Below, in pieces: positions 56,337 to 64,000 of a stretch of DNA of 64,000 bases. The stretch covers positions 3,792,501 through 3,856,500 of the forward strand of contig NZ_AP014546.1 in assembly GCF_016592555.1 (NCBI RefSeq), in the 5' to 3' direction. Numbering within the stretch: the first letter of the stretch is position 1; every line of letters begins with the position of its first letter. This stretch comes from Neptunomonas japonica JAMM 1380. GTDB lineage: Bacteria > Pseudomonadota > Gammaproteobacteria > Pseudomonadales > Balneatricaceae. A program made the translations under genes and the position numbers. Below the pieces are notes generated by a model that was not told where the DNA came from, did not search any database, and saw only the letters and a list, made by a program, of their open reading frames with translations.

Positions 56337-57733
56337 TGGCTTGCGAGTGAATCGGAGAAGTCCTGCAAAACATCACTGTCGTCTTGCATACGCTCAATCT
56401 CTTCTGTTATTTGCGCTTGAGTAAGACCCGTAATGGCTAATACGTCACAATCCAGCGCCTCCTCAACGGGACCATCTGCCCAGCCATTTTGACGTAGTGC
56501 ATGATTGGCCAAGTGAATCAGCTGCGCATAAGCGTCAGCCTTAGGATTTAGTGGATCATTTAAGTACCGTACGCCATTATAAATTTCTTTAGGCAACGAC
56601 CAACTTTCCATAAGCCACGCCCCAACCTGCTCGCGCGTCACATGCAAAATATGCTTTTCGATATAATCTAAGCGTAAGTGCGGATTCGCCTCAATATAAC
56701 GAGACAAGAGCGAAAAGTGTGGAGGAAACAGGTGCGCTAAAACAACATAGCCAAAGTTATGCAACAAACCCGCTAAATAAACCAACCCGGGTTTAGGACG
56801 AATATCACCTGGCATTTTCTTAGCTAAACGTTCTGCCAACGTTGCCGTATACACAGCTTGCTGCCAATAAGGTGTTTGGTTGCGCGGGGTATCTTCAGGA
56901 AGGTTCAATGTTTTACCCATAGCAATACCTAATGCAAGGTTTACCACCAGATCAAAGCCCAAGACACGAATAATGGCATCATCAATCGACTGAATACTAC
57001 CAGGCGCCGCATAGTAAGGAGAAACCGACCAACTCATTACCTGTGCAGACAAGCTTGGGTCCACTTTCACGACAGGCACAAGACGATCAACACCGGCGGC
57101 AGGATCAGAACGCAGCATAATTATCTTCTGCGTGGTCGGCGCTAAGCTAGGCAAACCTAAGGTATCTTCCAAGCGCTGACGTATTCTTAATGCAGTAAAC
57201 CGCTCCACAGCATGAGTAATAACCGTTTCATCATCACCTTGAGGTTGTACATTTTCAATATCAGAAACACTCAACCCCATACGTATAGAGCGCATACTGG
57301 CCACATACCAAGAACGATCAGCCGTAAAACGCAAAGAACTGTAAGGCTCGATTACATCAAGCATATCCTGGTCTTCAAACGCACTGTCTATAAAGAGCGG
57401 CAATGAGAATAACTTTTGCTGCCCTTCTCTTGATAGCAATTTATTCTGACTAAAAAAACGTTTTACGTCATCACCCTTAACAGGCTGTAAATGCCGCTCA
57501 GTTTCTCGCCAAATGCTGACTAAATTAAGTAGTTTGGCTGCCGGTAATAGAACCAGCACCTTGCCAACATTGTCATGCAGCAGCACTAACCGAGCATAAT
57601 TGCCCTTGCCTGCATCACTATTTAATGTATTTACACCTATAGCCAATGTGCTCACTCCAATCGAGGCTTGCCTAGTCAAATTATCAGCAACGATACGGCA
57701 GAGATCGCAGCTACTAACTAGTAGTATAGGCAA
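56333..57733 (-). CDS. YbaK-like aminoacyl-tRNA deacylase/HDOD fusion protein
   Basis: The 466-residue product combines a short N-terminal YbaK-like segment (about 45-100, NYARLVLLHDNVGKVLVLLP) with a C-terminal HDOD domain (about 190-400, VKVDPSLSAQVMSWSVSPYY and GLLHNFGYVVLAHLFPPHF). HDOD domains are HD-like and usually regulatory. The pairing matches proteins annotated in Pseudomonas as aminoacyl-tRNA deacylase and HDOD domain-containing. Here the deacylase part seems shortened and probably inactive. The start is uncertain: TTG at 57733, or a later TTG near residue 30 with GGAG upstream. Confidence 0.85.
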   Translation of the reverse strand: MPILLVSSCDLCRIVADNLTRQASIGVSTLAIGVNTLNSDAGKGNYARLVLLHDNVGKVLVLLPAAKLLNLVSIWRETERHLQPVKGDDVKRFFSQNKLLSREGQQKLFSLPLFIDSAFEDQDMLDVIEPYSSLRFTADRSWYVASMRSIRMGLSVSDIENVQPQGDDETVITHAVERFTALRIRQRLEDTLGLPSLAPTTQKIIMLRSDPAAGVDRLVPVVKVDPSLSAQVMSWSVSPYYAAPGSIQSIDDAIIRVLGFDLVVNLALGIAMGKTLNLPEDTPRNQTPYWQQAVYTATLAERLAKKMPGDIRPKPGLVYLAGLLHNFGYVVLAHLFPPHFSLLSRYIEANPHLRLDYIEKHILHVTREQVGAWLMESWSLPKEIYNGVRYLNDPLNPKADAYAQLIHLANHALRQNGWADGPVEEALDCDVLAITGLTQAQITEEIERMQDDSDVLQDFSDSLASH

Positions 57734-57820
57734 AACATTCGATTAATCATCAATTAAGGAACAATTTTGATTGAGTATCGGCAAAGGCGTGAATTTCTTT
57801 AGAAACACACAGCCTTAGTA

Positions 57821-59929
57821 TTACAAGCGCGTTACACGACTCACTGCACGCAGTGCACGTAACTTTTTGATAACCCGAGCAAGATGCACCCTGTCAGCAA
57901 CATCTATCTCCATATCAACGGTTGCTAACTGCCCCTCTTCCTCTCCCATATCTATTTTCAGGATGTTAGTACCTGTTCCCGATACGGTAGTGGCCAAGCT
58001 TGCGATAATGCCACGATATGATGCTACTTCTAGTTTCAAGACGACAGTAAACTCATCATCCATAACATCAGACCATTCAAGGTAAATACATTTTTCTGGG
58101 TCGTCTCGCATATAACGAATGTTGCGACATTCGGTGCGGTGAACCACTAAACCACGCCCACTGCTTATATGGCCGACTATTTGATCACCTGAAATCGGGT
58201 GACAGCATTTTGCATACTGAATAACCAAGCCTTCTGTGCCTTGCACAGCAATTGGCTTCTGACCTTTGAGTGATTCAACTTCACTTTCATCAGGCTTTAA
58301 CTTACGTGCAACCACATACGCCATGCGATTACCCATGCCAATATCTTCAAGCAAATCTTCCAACGAAGTGAAATCAGCACCCTCTAAAAGCGCTTGCAAC
58401 TTCCCTGCATCGATTTCATCAACTGAATTACCATAGTGACCTAAGAACTGGTTGAGCAAGCGGCGTCCCAATTCAACAGATTCATGGCGCTGTTGGTTTT
58501 TCAAAAAGTGTCGAATACTGGAACGCGCCTTACCTGTCACCACAAAGTTCAGCCATGCCATATTGGGCTGTGCGCTGCGGGTGGTAATGATCTCTATTGT
58601 TTCGCCACTCTCTAAAGGCTCAGAAAGCGGAGCTAAACGTCTATTAATACGGCAAGAAACACAGGAATTACCTACATCCGTATGTACGGCATAAGCAAAG
58701 TCTACCGGCGTTGCACCACGTGGTAACTCTAGAATTCGTCCTTTAGGAGTAAACACATAGACTTCATCTGGAAACAGGTCTTTTTTAACATGCTCAATAA
58801 ACTCCATGGAGTCGCCCGCGCGTTTTTGCATTTCCAATAAACCCAACACCCACTTGCGAGCGCGGTTATAAGATCCGACTGCGCTATCTGAATCACCGTA
58901 CACTTTGTAATGACTATGTTCAGCAATACCCAGAGAGGCCACCGCATCCATTTCGCGACTACGAATTTGCACTTCTATCGTAATGTCACGCGCGACAAAT
59001 AGCTCGGTATGCAATGACTGATAGCCGTTAGCTTTTGGAATAGCAATATAGTCTTTGAAACGACCATGCACCGGCTTATAAAGATTATGAATAGCACCAA
59101 GAATGCGGTAACACTCATCAACAGTATCGGTCACTATCCTAAATGCAAACACATCCATAATTTCCGCAAAGGACTTACGCTGCGCTTTCATTTTTGAGTA
59201 GATACTATAAAGGTGTTTTTCACGCCCAGAGACGATACCCGGTAGCTTCTCCTGATCGAGTCGATTTCGAATGGCATCTTCGATCGAACTGATCATATCT
59301 TTGCGCTGACCACGTGCCTGCACAACGGCACGTCGAATATATTTAGCTCGCATAGGATAGAATGACTGAAAGGCGAGATCTTCAAGTTCTACCTGCATAT
59401 CTCGCATACCAAGGCGAGCAGCGACAGGGGCGTAGATGTCCATCGTCTCACGCGCAATACGTCGCCGCTTGTCTGGCGGCATAGCGCCTAAGGTGCGCAT
59501 ATTGTGAAGTCGATCAGCCAGCTTCACCAAGATAACGCGGATATCCTCAGCCATGGCCAAGACCATCTTTTGGAAGTTTTCTGCCTGTGCTTCAGCTTTG
59601 GTTTCGAACTCGAGATGGGTTAATTTAGAAACACCATCAACGATATCTGCCACAGATGTGCCAAATTGGTTTTCAATACCATCATAACTAATATCAGTAT
59701 CTTCGATAACATCATGCAACATAGCAGCCATCAAGCTTTGATGGTCCATATGCATAGTAGCGAGGATACTGGAAACGGCTAGTGGGTGAGTAACATAGGG
59801 CTCACCACTCTTACGGCGCTGACCATCATGTGCCTGTTCTGCATAGAAGTAAGCACGACGAACATCCTTGATCTGCTGAAGATCTAGGTAGTCTGTTAAT
59901 CGGTCAGAAAGAAAATCAATCGTCGGCAT
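57821..59929 (-). CDS. spoT: bifunctional (p)ppGpp synthetase/hydrolase SpoT
   Basis: The 702-residue stringent-response enzyme has the HD hydrolase domain with the H72-D73 pair in HDVIEDT, the synthetase domain (PKANGYQSLHTELF), a TGS domain (VYVFTPKGRILELPRGATP) and a C-terminal ACT domain (VEIDVAD-like end). An intact HD motif identifies SpoT rather than RelA. It follows rpoZ on the same strand (83 bases apart), as in E. coli gmk-rpoZ-spoT. Confidence 0.96.
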   Translation of the reverse strand: MPTIDFLSDRLTDYLDLQQIKDVRRAYFYAEQAHDGQRRKSGEPYVTHPLAVSSILATMHMDHQSLMAAMLHDVIEDTDISYDGIENQFGTSVADIVDGVSKLTHLEFETKAEAQAENFQKMVLAMAEDIRVILVKLADRLHNMRTLGAMPPDKRRRIARETMDIYAPVAARLGMRDMQVELEDLAFQSFYPMRAKYIRRAVVQARGQRKDMISSIEDAIRNRLDQEKLPGIVSGREKHLYSIYSKMKAQRKSFAEIMDVFAFRIVTDTVDECYRILGAIHNLYKPVHGRFKDYIAIPKANGYQSLHTELFVARDITIEVQIRSREMDAVASLGIAEHSHYKVYGDSDSAVGSYNRARKWVLGLLEMQKRAGDSMEFIEHVKKDLFPDEVYVFTPKGRILELPRGATPVDFAYAVHTDVGNSCVSCRINRRLAPLSEPLESGETIEIITTRSAQPNMAWLNFVVTGKARSSIRHFLKNQQRHESVELGRRLLNQFLGHYGNSVDEIDAGKLQALLEGADFTSLEDLLEDIGMGNRMAYVVARKLKPDESEVESLKGQKPIAVQGTEGLVIQYAKCCHPISGDQIVGHISSGRGLVVHRTECRNIRYMRDDPEKCIYLEWSDVMDDEFTVVLKLEVASYRGIIASLATTVSGTGTNILKIDMGEEEGQLATVDMEIDVADRVHLARVIKKLRALRAVSRVTRL

Positions 59930-60012
59930 TATTCCCCCATTATTTCCGCGCTAGTAATAATCTACTCACTAATGCTTCCAGATGGAACAATGCCCGATTA
60001 AAAAAGAGGAAC

Positions 60013-60225
60013 TTATCTTTGAGCGATATCGTCTAGGATAGACTTATCAACCAAACCTTCTGCAATTTCGCGCAATGCGACAACAGTATCTTTGTCGTTT
60101 TCGCGCTCAACTTTAGGGTCTTTACCGCCTGTTGCCAACTGGCGCGCACGCTTTGCTGCAACCATAACCAGTTCAAAACGGTTATCTACATTGTCCAGAC
60201 AATCTTCAACTGTGACACGAGCCAT
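60013..60225 (-). CDS. rpoZ: RNA polymerase omega subunit
   Basis: The 70-residue protein begins [20 protein letters not shown] and contains the invariant [12 protein letters not shown]. Omega aids RNA polymerase assembly and forms one ppGpp site, matching its neighbour spoT. The ATG at 60225 has GAGG upstream; an in-frame ATG four codons earlier is unlikely. Confidence 0.97.
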   Translation of the reverse strand: MARVTVEDCLDNVDNRFELVMVAAKRARQLATGGKDPKVERENDKDTVVALREIAEGLVDKSILDDIAQR

Positions 60226-60314
60226 GCTAAACCTCAAAATTTGGTTTGTTTAAATATCAGTTTAGGAGATCTTACTTAAGAAATCCAAAGGGGCGAAATT
60301 TTACCTTACACTGC

Positions 60315-60956
<642 letters not shown>

Positions 60957-60980
60957 TTAGAGACTGTTTTAGCTTTAATT

Positions 60981-61616
60981 TTAGTGCTGCCCATAACTTT
61001 TGACTAGGCCTAGCGCAACAGACATTTGGATAAGCTCTGATAACGAACCAGCCCGCATTTTCGTCATCATATTAGCCCGATGCCCTTCTACCGTTTTGCG
61101 ATTAATACCCAAGTGGTCAGCCACTTCTTGATTCGCTAAACCGGCAACCACACCCTCAAAAACCTGCCGTTCTCGCTTAGTAAGGTTTGCATAACACACA
61201 CGCACATCACTGATCAATTCTGCTTGGTGACAACGCGCAGAGTCTTGCAATAAGGCTTGTTGAACAATATCAATCAATGCCTGATCGCTGAACGGTTTTT
61301 GTAAGAAAGTGAGTGCTCCTTGCGTCATGGCTGATACCGCCATGTCTACATCAGCATGACCTGAAATCATAATCAGTGGCATATAGATACGTCGCTCAGC
61401 CAGCTGGTTTTGCGCACTTAGACCGCTCATACCCGGCATACGAACATCCATGAGGATGCAGCCTTGAGCATTTTCAGGGCAACCATCAAGAAAACGCTGG
61501 GCCGTTTCAAACACCGTCACATTAAGATCGACAGACTCCAGCAACCACTTGAGTGAATCACGTACATCAGCATCATCATCAACAACAAAAATAATTTGCT
61601 TCGCTTGGTTACTCAT
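60981..61616 (-). CDS. FixJ/NarL-type response regulator
   Basis: The 211-residue protein has a receiver domain with phosphoacceptor D57 (LMDVRMPGMSG), lysine in FLQKPFSD and a C-terminal LuxR-type helix-turn-helix (about 145-190, LTKRERQVFEGVVAGLANQEVADHLGINRKTVE). It resembles FixJ/TodT/TtrR regulators. It overlaps its partner kinase by 8 bases, with GAGGAG inside the kinase end serving as ribosome binding site. The target genes are not evident. Confidence 0.9.
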   Translation of the reverse strand: MSNQAKQIIFVVDDDADVRDSLKWLLESVDLNVTVFETAQRFLDGCPENAQGCILMDVRMPGMSGLSAQNQLAERRIYMPLIMISGHADVDMAVSAMTQGALTFLQKPFSDQALIDIVQQALLQDSARCHQAELISDVRVCYANLTKRERQVFEGVVAGLANQEVADHLGINRKTVEGHRANMMTKMRAGSLSELIQMSVALGLVKSYGQH

Positions 61617-62814
61617 TCAACTCCTCAACAGACGACAGGGAAAGCGGTAACACCACATGAAAAGCACTGCCTTTACCCGGTAATTTTTCACCGCGTAATT
61701 GCCCACCATGCGCCTCTATCAATGAGCGACTGATCGATAACCCCATACCCAACCCTTCAGCTTTAGTGGTGAAGAACTGCTCAAAGAGCTGTTCAACATC
61801 GCCGGAAAGGCCTTCACCTTGGTCATAAACTGAAATTATAACCTGTTCGTTCTTCACCAGAGAAGCATCAATCCACACAGACAATGGCTCATCTTCCGGT
61901 TTTGTCTGGCAAGACTCAATCGCATTTAAAATCAGATTAAGAAACACCTGTTCAAGCTGCACCCGATCTGCCATCACCTGAGGTAAAATGGCCGGTGTGC
62001 GGTTTTCTAACAACACATTACTCTGCGCAGCTGAACTCGCGCAAAACTCTAGCAGGTCATCAATTAGACCATGTAAGTCTAGCCGCTCTCTAACCGGCTC
62101 TTGCTTACGTGCAAAATCCATCATGCGATGCAAGATACCACCCGCTCGCATAGCCGTAGAGGTAATCCGCTGCAATACAGGCGTAACCTCTTCTAATGAA
62201 AGAGATTGCTTAGCCTCTAAACGCCGCTCGATTCCACGCGCATAGTTAACAATCGCAGTTAAGGGCTGGTTTAATTCATGCGCTAACCCCGATGCCATCT
62301 CCCCCATCACCACTAGACGCGAAGCACGATTAAGTTCTTTTTGGTATTGCAACATACGTGCTTCTGCTTCGATACGGCGGCTAACATCACGAGAAACAAC
62401 GAGAATTTCTTTTAACTCACCAGATTGAGCATCTCGAATCGAGCGACTAGTACTTTCTAGCCACGTATAATGACCATCTTTACAGCGAAAACGATAAGTA
62501 TGGGTATAAAAACCTTTTTCATAGAACACGCTAGGGCGGCGACGCTTAAAGTCTTCCACCTCATCCGGATGGTACAGCTCGTATGCAGACATACCAATGA
62601 TTTCATCAACGCTATAACCCAGCAGATGAGTGACGGCTGGAGAGGCATAGATAAAGCGCCACTCTTGTGGTGTATGACGCGAAATCATATCGGTCGATTG
62701 CTCAGCCATTTCTGCCAGCAAACGGTTACGTTCCGCATCATCTGTTAAAGCGCTTTGGCCTTGCTGCGCACGAGAAGCTTCCATTGGTGGTTTGTTTCCT
62801 GAACTCAATATCAT
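61609..62814 (-). CDS. soluble PAS histidine kinase (FixL-like)
   Basis: The 401-residue kinase has a PAS domain with PAC motif (about 35-150, EWRFIYASPAVTHLLGYS), HisKA with H179 in MASGLAHELNQPL and a HATPase domain (DQGEGLSGD, GLGMGLSI). No membrane span or signal peptide is visible, so it senses a cytosolic cue. The family resemblance is to FixL-type sensors. I see no clear evidence for heme binding in the PAS domain. The ATG follows GGAGG. It follows the acyl-CoA ligase gene by 44 bases and likely shares its transcript. Confidence 0.88.
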   Translation of the reverse strand: MILSSGNKPPMEASRAQQGQSALTDDAERNRLLAEMAEQSTDMISRHTPQEWRFIYASPAVTHLLGYSVDEIIGMSAYELYHPDEVEDFKRRRPSVFYEKGFYTHTYRFRCKDGHYTWLESTSRSIRDAQSGELKEILVVSRDVSRRIEAEARMLQYQKELNRASRLVVMGEMASGLAHELNQPLTAIVNYARGIERRLEAKQSLSLEEVTPVLQRITSTAMRAGGILHRMMDFARKQEPVRERLDLHGLIDDLLEFCASSAAQSNVLLENRTPAILPQVMADRVQLEQVFLNLILNAIESCQTKPEDEPLSVWIDASLVKNEQVIISVYDQGEGLSGDVEQLFEQFFTTKAEGLGMGLSISRSLIEAHGGQLRGEKLPGKGSAFHVVLPLSLSSVEELNE

Positions 62815-62858
62815 TCAGCCTCCTATCATAGCAAACCAGATCACAAGCGACGCTCTCA

Positions 62859-64000
62859 TTATTGCGCTGTTTTGACTAATTCTCGCAATGCAAACTTCTG
62901 AATCTTTCCGGTGGACGTTTTAGGCAAAGCAGAGAAAACCACCTGCTTAGGACATTTGAAATGCGCTAAACGTGCACGACAAAACTGAATGAGGTCATCA
63001 GCACTGACATCAGCTCCGGCTTTGAGTGTAATGACCGCACAAGGCACTTCGCCCCATTTATCATCAGACAAGGCAACGACTGCCGCTTCCAGAATATCGG
63101 GGTGCTGATAGAGCGTATTTTCTACCTCGAGCGTTGAGATATTTTCTCCACCAGAAATAATAATGTCTTTTGCTCTATCTTTGACTTCGATATAACCGTC
63201 AGGGTGGCACACCGCTAAATCACCCGTATGAAACCAACCTCCTTGAAACGCTTCTTGCGTTGCCTGCGGGTTAGCCAGATAGCCTTTCATTACCGTATTG
63301 CCGCGAATAAACACTTCACCCATCGATTCGCCATCGTGTGGCAAAGGCTCAAGCGTTAGAGCATTGGCCACCATAAGACGCCCGACTGCCGGCGCCCTAA
63401 CTCCTTGGCGCGCCATTTTGGCTGCTTTTTTCTCCATAGGTAGCTCTGCCCATGCTTGCTGAAAGTCACAAAAAACACTGGGACCATAGGTTTCAGTTAA
63501 GCCATAAGCATGCACCACTTTAATCCCTAAGCGCTCCATTCCCTCAATGATTGCCGCCGGCGGCGCGGCACCGCCGGTTGTGACTGTAACCTCTTGCTCA
63601 AGCACAATATTGGCAGCTTCAGGAGCATTCAACATCATATTTAAAACGATAGGCGCACCACAAAAATGTGTGACCTTATAAGCACTCAATGCAGTAAAAA
63701 TATCAGCGGCGCGCACATTACGAAGGCACACATGCGTACCCGCTACAGCAGTAACGGACCAGGGGTAGCACCAACCATTGCAATGAAACATGGGCAAGGT
63801 CCACAGGTATACCGCATGCGGTGGTAAGTTCTGACCTAAAATATTACTCAAGGCATTTTGATAAGCACCGCGATGATGATAAACAACCCCTTTTGGGTTA
63901 CCCGTCGTGCCGGAGGTGTAGTTCAGTGCAATCGCCTGCCACTCGTCATCAGGTAAGCTCCATTGGTAGGAAGCGTCCCCTTCTTGCAATAACTGCTCAT
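62859..64000 (-). CDS. AMP-forming acyl-CoA ligase, C-terminal part
   Basis: The frame is open to the window edge and lacks the true start, so about 380 C-terminal residues are present of an expected 540. Visible are the P-loop motif YTSGTTGNPKG, TTGGAAPP, HAYGLTETYGP, GGWFHTGDLAV and the C-terminal catalytic-lysine segment PKTSTGKIQKFALREL. It activates a fatty or other carboxylic acid to its CoA thioester. The sequence resembles the DmdB/AlkK-like medium-chain group, but the substrate is not fixed. It lies upstream of the two-component pair. Confidence 0.9.
   Translation of the reverse strand, partial: EQLLQEGDASYQWSLPDDEWQAIALNYTSGTTGNPKGVVYHHRGAYQNALSNILGQNLPPHAVYLWTLPMFHCNGWCYPWSVTAVAGTHVCLRNVRAADIFTALSAYKVTHFCGAPIVLNMMLNAPEAANIVLEQEVTVTTGGAAPPAAIIEGMERLGIKVVHAYGLTETYGPSVFCDFQQAWAELPMEKKAAKMARQGVRAPAVGRLMVANALTLEPLPHDGESMGEVFIRGNTVMKGYLANPQATQEAFQGGWFHTGDLAVCHPDGYIEVKDRAKDIIISGGENISTLEVENTLYQHPDILEAAVVALSDDKWGEVPCAVITLKAGADVSADDLIQFCRARLAHFKCPKQVVFSALPKTSTGKIQKFALRELVKTAQ

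Overview
The window is an ordinary-density stretch of a marine gammaproteobacterial chromosome of moderate GC. It probably comes from the Oceanospirillales (Neptuniibacter, Marinobacterium or Amphritea type). The argument rests on gene content and order: argH/hemCDXY, ubiD-rho-trxA-ppx, pckA-hslO-hslR-yrfG-nudE, tesA/ybbA-ybbP, a DctBD-controlled TRAP transporter, an Rsd/FKBP/TIGR02444/YheS cluster and gmk-rpoZ-spoT. The genus is inference. I see no insertion sequence, prophage, CRISPR array, rRNA or tRNA.

Left part (1-21 kb): the 5' part of an AEC-family permease, a GcvR-like ACT protein, a GlsB/YeaQ membrane protein and a diguanylate cyclase come first. argH then faces the heme operon hemC-hemD-hemX-hemY. 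A DUF302 protein, a ubiD/flavin-reductase pair, rho, trxA and ppx follow. Next are pckA, hslO, hslR, yrfG and nudE in an order close to that of E. coli (without igaA), then sodB.

Middle (21-36.5 kb): a SnoaL-like protein lies beside a divergent LysR regulator. An ACT protein, an FAH-family hydrolase, a DUF2799 lipoprotein and a DUF805 protein follow. tesA and ybbA-ybbP have overlapping start codons. A long AsmA-like DUF748 protein is followed by a nearly 500-base leader region and a 41-residue single-span membrane protein with its own ribosome binding site and terminator. rpiA, ilvA, an RluA-type pseudouridine synthase and a small membrane protein complete this part.

36.5-45.4 kb is a C4-dicarboxylate module. 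dctP-dctQ-dctM sits behind a good sigma-54 promoter, and the DctB/DctD two-component pair that should act on that promoter is close by. Between them lies a methyl-accepting chemotaxis protein with a FliA (sigma-28) promoter and a CxxCH c-type heme motif in its periplasmic sensor domain. Uptake and heme-linked taxis therefore share one locus.

Right part (45.5-64 kb): pyk, tex and gshA; a FliL-like gene whose signal peptide is split by a one-base frameshift in a seven-base homopolymer; rsd, a WD40-type lipoprotein, an FKBP isomerase, a TIGR02444 protein and a YheS-type ABC-F protein; a YbaK-like/HDOD fusion; spoT-rpoZ-gmk; and a FixLJ-like two-component system downstream of an acyl-CoA ligase that runs off the right edge.

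The items most worth a second look are the heme chemoreceptor in the dct locus, the fliL-like frameshift, the 41-residue protein with its structured leader, and the probable non-ATG start of dctB.
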